From assembly GCF_003672135.1 (NCBI RefSeq), contig NC_039506.1:5766001-5830000 (forward strand): a stretch of DNA of 64,000 bases. The letters are read 5' to 3'. Each line of letters begins with the position of its first letter. Position 1 is the stretch's first letter. Below the pieces are notes generated by a model that did no database searches, was not told the origin of the DNA, and saw nothing but the letters and a program-made list of their open reading frames with translations. Below are positions 1-11,342 of this stretch, piece by piece. Made by a program: the position numbers and the translations under genes. This DNA comes from Ooceraea biroi. Lineage: Eukaryota > Arthropoda > Insecta > Hymenoptera > Formicidae.

Positions 1-36
1 CTCTTTTAGTTTTTGATAATTTTAAATTATTTCATT

Positions 37-80
37 TCTACAGTAATTAAATTTCAATTCTACAGTAATTAAATTTCAAT
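37..80. repeat. 22-bp direct duplication
   Basis: Two adjacent identical 22 bp copies, beginning TCTACAGTAATTAAATTTCA, in AT-rich sequence. No further copies follow. The rest of 1-497 is AT-rich, and I see no other gene or repeat in it. Confidence 0.7.
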
Positions 81-497
81 CTTATTGGATTTTATTTTAA
101 ATTAAAATTTCAATTACGTTACATTTTCTCTCCGACGTAATTCAAATTAAATTGCTTTACTTTTTTTTGCGCAACCTAAACAGCTTATTACTTATCATTT
201 TTTAATTCTCTGAGATGGAAATTAGTTTATTGCAAAAACCTTTGCTCATATGATTTTTTAAATTAATTTTGTTTGAGAGATGTTTCGTTTTATCGCGCCT
301 AATTTAAAAGACCAGGGCGGACTTCTTTACCATAAAAATTGTAATTTTAAAATTGAAAATCATGAAGGAACAAACATAAGTGTAACTAGTGACTGAAACA
401 GTGACTTGAAATTGATGCAACTGTTCTCTGTGCGAAACCTATTTAAACAAAGCGTGTTACTTGAAAAAATGCATGATCATGGCGAAAGTTCACTCAC

Positions 498-671
498 CTT
501 GTGATTTCGTGGCGTCCTCGAGAGGTTGCTGCGTCCGTTGATGAGGACATTATCGTTGAGAAACGACACATCGCAGGGTGACGGCGGACCTCCGGAGATT
601 TCCCACTCGGCATCGTCGGTCGTTGACGCATCCAATGTCGCATCGAGCACTATAATGCCACTGTCGCCAAC
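498..671 (-). CDS. Internal coding exon, probably of the taperin-like gene
   Basis: On the minus strand this 174 bp segment is bounded by an acceptor (TTGTTACAG at 672-680) and a strong donor (AAG|GTGAGTG, donor bases 491-497). It encodes 58 residues without a stop, beginning VGDSGIIVLDATLD and ending SRTPRNHK, and is phase 0 at both ends. The donor at the 3' end of the large exon at 15781-18807 is also phase 0 and on the same strand, so the two can be joined in frame. Membership of that gene is inferred from strand, phase and order, since an intron of about 15 kb separates them. The acidic stretch DASTTDDAEWE and the Gly/Pro patch are not a domain I can name. It could instead belong to another minus-strand gene. 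Confidence 0.65.
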
Positions 672-3600
672 CTGTAACAAGAGTGATAAAGATAGCTGGT
701 ATGAGTTTCAAGAAAAATTGTATGTAAAAACGAAGGAATTTAAGAAAAGCAAGTAAAATATAGCAATAACGTCTAAAGCAATATTTTCTTCAGAAATTCT
801 GTCAGAAATAAAAAATATATAGAATTATGTTGCATGTAGCGTTAAAGAATGTAATTATTCTAAGATTCTGCCATACAGATTTGTTATGTAATAATTACTG
901 ATTTGATAAAATTACGGCTCTTATATTTAATATTGAAAATTATTGATAATGAAAATTATAATAAATTTAAAAAAATTTTATATAACTTAATGATATTTAT
1001 TGGTATCTTGCTATCATTTAATGTTACTCCATTGTCATTGAAAATAAAACACACAAAATTATTGCAAAAAATTACAGATTATTATATCTTATCTTAAAAC
1101 GGCAAATATAGATACCAAACTATATCTTTTTCAAAAAAGAAAGAAAAACTGTAGCGTGAAAATAGCAAAAACTTTCAAGCAGAAAGTATGCAAGATCACG
1201 ATCCGGCGTCTCCTTGGACATACTTTTCTTTCATTTCTCTTTCTATTCGTGGCTCTTTCTATCGAGGAGGGTGTACTCGAGGAACTCATTTCCCAACCGA
1301 GCGTGAGACGTGTCATCATGTTCCGAAAAAAAGTGTTCTTCGAAAAAGTATTTTCGTTGCGTGTACAATCGAGCGGGCCAAATTACAGTCCGCGGATGTC
1401 TTGGCGCTTCCTGAGCGTTCTCAGCGACGTTTTCTCCGGCGTGCAATCACAAATTATCCCGAAGCGATCTCTTCGGAGGAGTTATCTCGCGGCGGTTACT
1501 TTTCTCCTTTTGTTAACAATGGAGTTGTCTCGGGGACGATGCGCGGAGGTGCGCTCTCGAACGCACTCGAATGCCGTGACGATGGTTACATTCACGCGAG
1601 TCGGCAGTCAGTCATTATGGTTACCGCCTTTCAAGACTGTCTCTTGAATGGGACATCCTGTCGTGTCAGACAGAAGAGGGAAACGGGAAACGTGAGTGAT
1701 ACAAATACTTGGCTAGCCTTCGAATCGCCCTTCGACGCTTTGAGCTGACCATATCCCTTGATCCCTTCGCTCGAATCCCGTTGCGAAATGCAGCAACAGG
1801 ATATGGCGAAAGAAACGCTACGACTTCGTCGGAAACTTTGTACAGAATTATTCGACATCTGTTGCCCGCCAGCACGTGTTGTTTCTTCAAGAAAACACGT
1901 CATATCCCTTCGCGTGTGAAACAGTACTTCCAAAATATTAAAATGACAAACACACGTACATAATGTTAAAATGTAGAGAGAAATTAATAAATAAGATGGT
2001 CAAAGTAACACATTTTTCTAATGCAGACGTTTGATCTACATTAAAAATTATTCAATTGCACAAATTATCAGATAATAAGTACCTACGTTCAAGTTAAATA
2101 ATGGAGAATTTTTAAAAATATAGCCATAGCAAAATATCTAGTAATACTTATTCTATATGTGTGAAATAATTTATAAACATTTTATTACGTAATATGAACC
2201 AAATATTATCGCAATGTGACGTATATATATAATAAATAATATAGCTATTTGCCAGAAATTCATGGCAAATTCCACGTTCACGCAGCGGAGATCCGTGTGT
2301 GAAATCGAGTGGCCTCACACACCAGCGGGACGACCGATTTCCGGTCCACTTCCGGCGATCGCCGCAGGGGAATCGCTCAGCAACCGGCGATTTTCGAAAG
2401 TGATATCTTTTTTATAGTATTCTCGCTATCTCTCGCTACCTCTTCTCTTCGATTCGCGCGACAATTTCGGTTGAACGTTCGTTAATCTAAAGAAAAATGC
2501 GGTCACGGATCATAAGACGCAGCCGCATTACGGACGAGCAACGATCGAGGCCGACCAACATAATATCTGTATTTGAATATAAAACGTGGCGTGCGCCGAT
2601 GGGTCGATGGTGAAACGAGAAGAACGAACAAATACGCAGCGATTCTATGCCAACGGCCTATTATTTTCGTATCGATACGCGCGTCGATAAAATGTGTTGT
2701 TTGCGCGGAAGTCCTGAGTGATGATAATCATCAGTGTTTAGATATATAAATATATTAAAATAAAAAATATCTCGGAAATCACTTTCCCAGATAGACGCAT
2801 TCTCAGAAATATTGGAATGACAATATCATTACCAAAACATCAATAATTCCAAGATACGAGATACAATGTTCAGCCAGTGTTCCCAAGATTGTGAAATGGA
2901 TAAATGCATAGTAAATTAAAATAATGATGCATTCTTGGAATACCGTCTAGCAGAGAAGACTCGTCAATTTAAGCATAAACTTCTCATCTGCAAATAAAGA
3001 TCCAGTAGATCCCAGATTAATAATTGCTCGTGATTGATTGCGACGAGAAAAAAAATGTAACGATATACGTGCTCCCGCCAGTTAAATACTAACTGCTGCT
3101 TTTAATGCGTTGGATTCATTATGCAGGTAATTCTTACGGGTAAAGTATCGTGAGAAAAAGCGTGTACTCGACACTCAGCATATGTAATCTCGCGTTACGT
3201 CCAGGCATATAAGCAAATTAAACTGACAGCTTGAAATTAACGTTAATGCGACACTACTTAAATGAATTGTCGATCACGCGCGGTAATAAATAGTCTTAGT
3301 GATAATGCAACAATGCGTTGTTATTGCAAATTAAAATATATTTTATCCGTTTATGACTGAGCAACGAACGAAAACATTACCTCACATGTTTATCGTACTT
3401 GTGTTCACATCTGTATGATATTGTATTGCAAAAGAAAATCGACGGATTTTGCAGAAGAGTAACATTTAATAATGATCGCGCGGATACTTGTTAAATTATT
3501 AAATAATTGTTAATAGGGATTTCCTCTATCAGGATATTACAGTTGTGACAATATAAAAAAATATTTTTTTTTTATTTTAATATCTTCTTAGTTTTATATC

Positions 3601-6004
3601 ATAGAGAAACAAATCTGAATCCGCCTTTATCTCTTTTCATAATTCATTAAGTAATTAATTTTAATTGCTTTTTCGATATTAATTATTTCTTTTCAATTCC
3701 AAGAAATAGATGCACGTTATCATTATAATCGTGTAGATATTCATATATTTACGTACAAATTTTTGCAAGTAGTCGCAAGATGAAGCAAAATGTGATCAAA
3801 GATACATCACTACGGAACTAACTACTGGCAAGCTTGTGAGATCAGAACCAGTCCGAAAGCAACGCGAACGTAAACTGACCGAATAAAAACGAGATGCCGG
3901 TTTTTAAGGGGACATCGGAAGAATGCAGATATAAAAGAGGGAAGTTGCGGCAATGAACCTGGGGACGGGGTCCCTGACTCCATGAGAAACTCCCAAGACG
4001 GTTCTTTCCATTATTCCGGCCGCAGTGAAGTATCACTCCTGCAGGTGGACCTTGAACCCTCGTGGAGACCATCGACTGTCGTTTGACGGTCGTATGTGAA
4101 CGCACTCTTCGCAGGAGTACGCTTTATGCTCGTTACGCTTGCATGTGCAGCGAGCGGATCGATGCGTAAACCGTCTTCCCATCCTTCCGAGAGTCCGAGT
4201 AATATTCGCGATATAACTGTAAGAGACACAAGAAACGAACTTGTCCGCAGTGCAATGTACCTGTATTAAATGATACGTTAAATGTGTTAAATAAAAATGA
4301 ACAAAAATACTTAAACTATCTGCAATCTTGGATTATCGTTTTCAATTTTTTGCAATCATGCTAACTGTAGAAAATATCTCTAACAAAAAAGTATAATTAT
4401 ATGATATTAGTAAGACTCGTGAAATGAATTCTGCCAGAGTAGTGGTCAATTACTTGAAGTCGCAAGCATACGAAGACGGCGTGTCTAATTGAAAATTATT
4501 AGAAACTCACGGTATAGTGTAATAGTTCTCATATGCGTACTTCCTTTCAGTTTTACTGCTCACCCCGTCGCTCAACGAGCTCATTTCCTCCCTCGACCTC
4601 TGATCCGGTTCATGGTCGGTCATACTCTAAATCTCTTAAATTATTTAATACCAAATCGAGAACCATTTAAATTAAATTTGCATTTATTTTATATTCGGAA
4701 CAGTTATCTAATTTTTCTCTGTCGAAAAGATCAAATCCGATTTCTCTAATTTAATATAATAAAAGATTAAGCAAAATCAAGTCAAACTAGATGATTACCA
4801 TGATTAATATAAGATATGTATGACATTTACTATTTGTTACATAATACAAACATATAAATAAAACATATAACACTTAGGAAGAAAGAAAGAAAACTATCTT
4901 TTTCTACTATTGTGCAATTTATTTAAATTATATAAAATGCTGCAATTAGTAAATAATATAGCAATAAAGCATATTATTTAAAGAATAAAAAATATGTAGT
5001 AATTACTAAATTAATTAAATTAATTTTCCGTGAAAGGATATTCTTTCGGTCTTTTCAATCTCGAGAAATCCCACTGTCACAAATTATAATGTTTCGGATT
5101 AAACGATCACGTTCTATATTTACACGCACAGTCACCAGAATTATTTCCCGCCCACTCGTGAACTTTATTAACGCGTCTCGTCAGCGAAGGATCAATTTAC
5201 ATGAATCATACTAAATTCGCTCGGTCAGGCTGGCCAAAGTTTTCTGCAGAGTTGCTATTGACTTTCTCATTTTACATCTCATCGCTGCTGACTCTGAAAA
5301 ATTGCATTGTACTTTTTTGAATATCATTAGAGAAATATATCATTTTCTTCATCGTGCAAGCGATGTTACACATCACCCATTGGTCCCTCATTAAGTCATC
5401 CGATATCGCGTAAGTCGCGTATTAAGCGGATAAACAATTGATGTTACCGGCAAAGAAGCAGTCGATGCTGTTTTTATTGGCCATTGTTTGCCATGGATCT
5501 TTGTCTACCATAAGTCTGCCTGTTGTAATGAGCACCTTGAAATAGCTACAAGCGTTTCTACATATCAGATCGACATGAATTGGAACACCTACTTCGTAAA
5601 TTATGGATCCACATTCAAATGGAGGCCACAATTAAATGTGCGAATTAAAGTTATTTATCGCACATAAAAATGCGACGAAGACACGGTGATCGTGGTTCAA
5701 ATTATTACAGTTGCAAAAATAGGTTTACTTTTTCAAAAACACAAAATTTTCTTAAGAACAGAAGTCAGTTATACACAAAATTCAATATAAGTCCAGTTTC
5801 ATCAAGAAATCATAAATTTTAAAAACATGCAAAACCTAACATGTGCAATCTTTCCGGAATCTTGGAAACTATTTAGGCCACTTTCAAAGTAAATGATACA
5901 TCATCATGACGTAAATTCGCGAATTCGAAAGTATCATCGATCGTACAAGATAATACAAGAATCTGACAGTGGTCCTGCCGCTGTCTCACAGGAATGGAGC
6001 TTGG

Positions 6005-6023
6005 TCAAGGTCAAACGAGGTCA
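6005..6023 (+). promoter_or_regulatory. Candidate nuclear-receptor element: extended half-site plus DR4
   Basis: TCAAGGTCA at 6005-6013 fits the extended monomer site recognised by FTZ-F1/ERR-type receptors. Its AGGTCA core (6008-6013) is followed after 4 bp by a second AGGTCA (6018-6023), which gives a direct repeat with spacer 4. DR4 is a spacing used by several RXR/USP heterodimers. Both half-sites are perfect. It lies in a locally GC-richer patch of the presumed intron, just before the transposon at 6253. Function is inferred from the motif only. Confidence 0.4.
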
Positions 6024-6243
6024 GGCATCTTGAATTTCACCGAGGAAACCCTTTCACGCCCGCTCACGATGGAGAACGATGGAGATTTCACCATTCATGA
6101 TCGACGTCGTCGAAAGAAGCCTTACCTCGGGGATATATTTACGCGGGAATTAATTAGCCCAATTTGCCATGGGAAAAGATGTAGTAGCAGGTGTCGCAAA
6201 ACGCAAGCTATTTCAGAATGCGTCACACGAGTACAAAAATAAA

Positions 6244-6252
6244 CCGCATGTG
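6244..6252. repeat. 9-bp target site duplication, left
   Basis: CCGCATGTG lies directly before the inverted-repeat element and is repeated exactly at 7177-7185. Confidence 0.85.
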
Positions 6253-7176
6253 ACCTCTGTGAAGTTGGCCCCCCTTCTTCAAAATTTGAAAAAAATAAGC
6301 CCAGTTCTGATTGCCCCCCGAAGAGTTCTAGAGTTCTCAGTCCTTTTTAGAAAGAGTTCTGCCATTTAAAGTAACGAAAACACCATTTGAAACATCGGGG
6401 GGGGGCTAACTTCACGAAACTGAAAATTCAAACGGCTATAACGTTTTTGTTTTTAATTTTAGCGCTTTGAACCTTAAGAATAATTTGTAGAACTCTTTGG
6501 GGGGCCATCAGAACTCTCAATAGAACTCCGGATTTCCAAAAAAAATTTCGGACCCAGAACTTTCAAAGTGCCAGAACTTTTTTTTTCGATTTCAGAGCAT
6601 TGGTTCTTAGGGATAATCGGTAGAACTCATTGGGGGGCCATCAGAACTCTCAACAGAACTGCGGAATTATTAAAAACATTTTCGACCTGTGGGACTTAGA
6701 AATTTTCGAACTTTGAAACTTCAAGTCGCCAGAACTTTTTTGTTTTCGACTTGAGCGCATCGAGTATTAAGGATAATCGTTAGAACTCTTCGGGGGGCTA
6801 CCAGAACTCTGAACAGAACTGCGGAAGGATTTGAAAAATTTTTCACTTAGAAATTTTCGAACTTTGAAACTTCAAGTCGCCAGAACTTTTTTGTTTTCGA
6901 CTTGAGCGCATCGAGTATTAAGGATAATCGTTAGAACTCTTCGGGGGGCTACCAGAACTCTGAACAGAAATGCGGAAGGATTTGAAAAATTTTTCACTTA
7001 GAAATTTTCGGACTCTGCAACTTCGAGTAGCCAGAACTTTTTTGTTTTCGACTTGAGCGCATCGAGTATTAACTCTTTCTAAAAAGGACTGAGAACTCTA
7101 GAACTCTTCGGGGGGCAATCAGAACTGTGCTTATTTTTTTCAAATTTTGAAGAAGGGGGGCCAACTTCACAGAGGT
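6253..7176. mobile_element. Non-autonomous DNA transposon, 106-bp TIRs, 9-bp TSD (Mutator-like?)
   Basis: The ends are inverted copies of each other over 106 bp (6253-6358 and 7071-7176). I find one mismatch by eye, near position 49 of the arm. Termini read ACCTCTGTGAAG...CTTCACAGAGGT. The element is flanked by a perfect 9 bp duplication, CCGCATGTG. Long TIRs with a 9 bp duplication are typical of Mutator-like elements, so that superfamily is the best guess. There is no transposase ORF. The interior is a partly degenerate tandem array with a 151 bp period (landmark TTCAAGTCGCC at 6720 and 6871, a variant at 7022), rich in AGAACTC/GAGTTCT words and G runs. High arm identity suggests recent insertion. 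Confidence 0.88.
6720..7070. repeat. 151-bp tandem repeat inside the 6253-7176 element
   Basis: Successive copies carry the landmarks CCAGAACTTTTTTGTTTTCG, GCGCATCGAGTATTAA and CTTCGGGGGGCTACCAG at a spacing of 151 bp. The first two copies are nearly identical. The last diverges and runs into the right TIR. Confidence 0.8.
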
Positions 7177-7185
7177 CCGCATGTG

Positions 7186-10100
7186 GCTCAAGAAGCAGAG
7201 TACTTAATTTTTTATGCTCTAACGATGATGGAAAGATGTTACATATTTTGAGCTAAACAAAAATATCAAAAATCAAATCACTTTCATCATTATGTCACAA
7301 CTGACTGATACATTGACAGCGAGTGACAGCTATAACTGTTATGTAGAACTGATTTTGTGATACGGCAGCTGACAGCTTCGCATACTTTTAAACTATATCG
7401 GTCCCATCGAAATTCTCAGTTATGCTCTAGCTTGCTTTTTCAGATATAAAAATGTGAAAATGAAATTAAATTCTATTTTTAATCATTGCAATCGATACAT
7501 TGCATCTTCAAGTCTGTAAGTTTTGGTTGTTATGTCAGTGAAAATGCTTTTTCAACAAATGCATGATCTTTATGAAGTTTATAAAAAGAGGTAAATAAAG
7601 GCTGAACCTGTCATGTGCGTTGCATGCGGGTAGAAAAGTGGCTACAGATGCGGTTGCAAAACATTCGCCCGAGTGTAATATTCCTTAGAAGGCCAAGTCA
7701 AGAGGCAAACCTGAAAGACGCTAACGGACTTCGTGCTCCTCGACTGGGTGTCCCGATTGCCGCTCTAGGATGGCCATATACGAGAAGAGATCCGCGTATT
7801 ATGTTGTGGAATGTTACTGATCAACGGGAGCTTCCTCGCTTCACTTCTAGTTCACCCGAGATTATCGTCGATCAATGCTAGATTTCTCGAAACCAGAGAG
7901 TCGTCAATCAACGAACGTATTCATGATTATCTTTCGCATGATACATATTCGCTGATTGATGCTGTATATTTTCGACAAACGGTTTAATTTAATCGGAAAA
8001 CAATGTTCAGGGAAAATTATTGGCGTGTAAATGGAAACACAAATGTAAGCGGAATCTCTTCGCTAGGCGCGATAGATTATCAATACGAACGATAAGATTA
8101 AAATTGATCTCTTCGTCATCGGAAGCGCCATAATATTTCACATATTCCATTCCAATAAGTTTAATAACATGAATGCGGATTTCACTCGTTTAAGCGTCAA
8201 GAACAGACACTGAATTATGAGGTACCGTAATAATTACCAAATAAGAGGATGTCAAGGATATCCTCTCTCCGAACGAACTCAATCGCTACGTTGCAGAATG
8301 TTTCATTGCTATGAAGCCGAATCATGGTCGACAAAAATCCGTAATTAGCAACACATTCTCGTTAGGACGTCCAATAGTAGATACGTAACTGATTGATGAG
8401 AGTAATTTAAGGTCGCATTACCACATATGCGTTATATGTTTAAGTCCAATATCAAGATATAATTTTTGCATTTGCCATTGCATTATTTTTAGCCTTGTTA
8501 CTCGAGTATAATTCAGAAACACACGGAAAACAAAACTGGGTTTACAAGAAAGTCGGTAATGTTTGTAATGAAAAAATAAAGGCATGACTATAGTTGACAC
8601 AATGCTGATATCCAATATCAGTTTCAGAGTGGGTTCTTAATTTCCAATCGATAAATCTATAACTCTATGACTCAGAGAGATGCGATAGAGAGTTACTCAT
8701 GTTTATATAAGGATAAAGCTCACGACACTAATACAAAACCGTATGTGTTAAGCTCTCATAATTTACAACATGTATTATAAAAATAAATTAAAAATATTGC
8801 TTTTCATCGGCTAATCACTGATTATTCGGTTATCTCATGACACTTTGATGACTGGATTACAAAATGTTCAGCTAATTGAAATCTTTAATTTCAAAAAACG
8901 TAAACGTAATCTTTAAATTTTTTCATCATTAGTAACGCATACTTTCGCTAGGAAATTTCAGAGATGTGAAATTTCCATCAGAAATATGAGAGGTGCTAAC
9001 GATATTATGTATTTAATGATATTTAATGAATCTGTGAACCGTTTTCTCATGACGTTTCTTATTAAACGACTTGCTTTTACGCGGTATATTACGATATAGT
9101 GCGATCGCGTATCGCCTCTGGGTTTCCTTCAAAAAGAAGAATACTAACAAGAAGTTATATCTAGCACGAAAAAGAAGGAAACCCGATGAAAGGACGCGGA
9201 CGGATGGAGGATGTGGCGTTATCAGTGTGGCTTTGAGCGAAACAGGACGTTGCACTAACTCTTCGACCGGATGATAGTCAGCTGACATATGTATATACGT
9301 GCCGATCGGTGTCGTCGGCTTTGTTTGAATTCCTCTGGGTGTCCCAGTTAATAATTATGCATGCCATACGAGTGATACACGTATATACATATGCGCCGAG
9401 TAGATACGCTTACTGTAATAACATTCCGATGATAAGTACGATTGGCTAATTAAAGCTCTTTGTGCATTAAATATCTCATTACGCTACGCTTCACATAAGC
9501 GATAAGTACAAATAAATAATACGAGAAGGTGTTTTTAATAAAAGTAAAATAAATTTAAAAAAATATTTAACGATTTTTAAGCAAGATGTGAAAATAATGA
9601 GATAGATTATGATGGTTCCAGATTTTTACGTCAACAACGAATTGTTAGATTTACATTTCCCACGATTAAGTAAGAAAGTTTAAGTAAGGTATTCTCTTAT
9701 TGAAGGATAAGAATACTTTCTCTGCATGGAGGAAATAAAAATAATTAATTATTATCCATTGCCATTCTAAAACTAACGGTACTCTCACACGAGAAACGTA
9801 TTACGTGTCGCATACTACTTTTATGTACAGTAATTTATGCGGATGTTATGCGATATAATGCTCGATATTATGCAATTCATTATAGGATTGTGAAGGTTAA
9901 TTAGCATACTGGACGACTGCATATGATATAATCCTATGTTAAGTAACTGCGATAATCCGACATGTGCAAATACAATTCTTATAATCGATATAATCGATAC
10001 TTAATCGAGGAACAATCTACTGTTTAACTCTTCAGATAACAATACATATAGTTAAAATTATGTACTATGAAATGAGCAACATCATAAAAATATTTTTCAA

Positions 10101-10495
10101 GATAACATCCGACAGCAAAGAAAGAGATACACGTATAAAACTATAAAGCTATCACTCACTTTGAAACAACAAGTTCACTTTTACGTGGCAAGTTTCTTTC
10201 AAATTCCAACAATCCTACAATCATCGTTCTTACATTGCTGGCCAATTATATATCTCGCACATGTTTCTCGATGTGATAGCGTTATCGGACGTGCAATTTA
10301 CACGTCTCAGATTTAATCCATATTTAATTAGAAGGCAAGTACAGTTGAAGCTGTGCAAGTGCTAACGTAGTGTGTAAACGCGTACCGTGTCCGTACATAA
10401 TATACGAGGAAAACTTTGTGAACGTCACATCACTTTCTACAACACGATGCATGAGTCGAGTTGACTTGTTGCAAACATTTTGCGCTCCTCACGAA
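7186..10495. other. Intronic or intergenic stretch, no supported gene
   Basis: AT-rich sequence with a GC-richer patch at about 7600-7880 and another near 9060-9290. ORFs there are below about 90 codons, overlap on both strands and show no recognisable motif. I see no repeat structure. Confidence 0.5.
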
Positions 10496-10499
10496 TATA

Positions 10500-11338
10500 C
10501 AGGGTGAGGCACCTAAAACAGGCGACCTGAATATCTCGGCTGTTATTGGTGATAAAAAAAAATGTGTCAGACCAAACTTGCATGGTTTCGAGGAACACAT
10601 AATTTGTTCTAAATAGTTTTTTATTAGGTGAACGCGTAGAAGTCATATGAAGGTCAACTTCGTTTTTTTAAATGGTATGATGTTTTTTTACGTACCATCT
10701 AGTAGAGCGTTTGAAGATGCGCACATTGATCTACGGGTCAAAATCATTCAAGGTCACTGAAGGCCAACTGCAAGGGAAAATAATTTACTTTATATTGCCT
10801 AGAGTTCTCTGCTATTAAAAATACTGTAAACTCAGAAATGAAAAAGTTCTAGCCCTTAGAACTTTTTTCTTTTTCCGCGAAGTTCTGAGTTGTTGTTATC
10901 ATTATTTATTATATTGCCTAGAGTTCTCTGCTATTGAAGATACCGTAAATTCAGAAATGAAAAAGTTCTAGCCCTTAGAAATTTTTTCTTTTCCGAGAAG
11001 TTCTGAGTTGTTGATATCTATATTTTTATAAATACCGTAAACTCAGAAATAAAAAAGTTCTAGCACTTAGAAATTTTAGCCTTCAGTGACCTTGAATGAT
11101 TTTGACCCATAGATCAATGTACGCATCTTCAAACGCTCTACTAGATGGTACGTAAAAAAACATATCATACCAAAACGAAGTTGATCTTCATATGACCTTT
11201 ATGCGTCCACCTAATAAAAAATTATTTAGAACAAATTATGTGTCCCTCGAAACCATGCAAGTTTGGTCTGACACATTTTTTTCTATCACCAATAACAGCC
11301 GAGATATTCAGGTCGCCTGTTTTAGGTGCCTCACCCTG
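10500..11338. mobile_element. TIR element, copy 1 (CAGGGTGAGG family, ~260-bp TIRs, TATA flanks)
   Basis: Left arm 10500-10765 and right arm 11079-11338 are inverted copies of about 260 bp with scattered substitutions and small indels. Termini are CAGGGTGAGGCACC...GGTGCCTCACCCTG. TATA flanks both sides (10496-10499 and 11339-11342). The centre is an array of an AT-rich unit of about 115 bp containing TATTGCCTAGAGTTCTCTGC, present in about 2.5 copies. No transposase is encoded. A second copy lies at 36723-37695. The superfamily is uncertain: CAGGGTG ends beside TA suggest Tc1/mariner-like elements, but the flanks fit a 4 bp duplication equally well. Confidence 0.88.
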
Positions 11339-11342
11339 TATA

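Larger units (their letters stand above)
672..6252. other. Intronic or intergenic stretch, no supported gene
   Basis: Mostly AT-rich sequence, probably the large intron of the taperin-like gene. GC-richer patches at about 1156-1960, 2270-2480 and 3840-4230 hold only short, mutually overlapping ORFs that look non-coding. A short plus-strand frame at 4126-4269 begins with hydrophobic residues (MLVTLACAASG) and has a GTAAGA donor-like site, but I do not consider it supported. A nuclear-receptor-like site is listed separately at 6005-6023. Confidence 0.5.

Noticed and set aside
1156..1748. Two overlapping ORFs of 163 and 186 codons
   Set aside because: They overlap in different frames, with no recognisable domain and no splice support.
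2295..2322. 8-bp perfect hairpin GTGTGTGA/TCACACAC
   Set aside because: Short low-complexity stem that is expected by chance in 64 kb.
4126..4269. 48-codon ORF with a hydrophobic start (MLVTLACAASG)
   Set aside because: Too short and unsupported. The hydrophobic start is brief and the rest shows no family feature.
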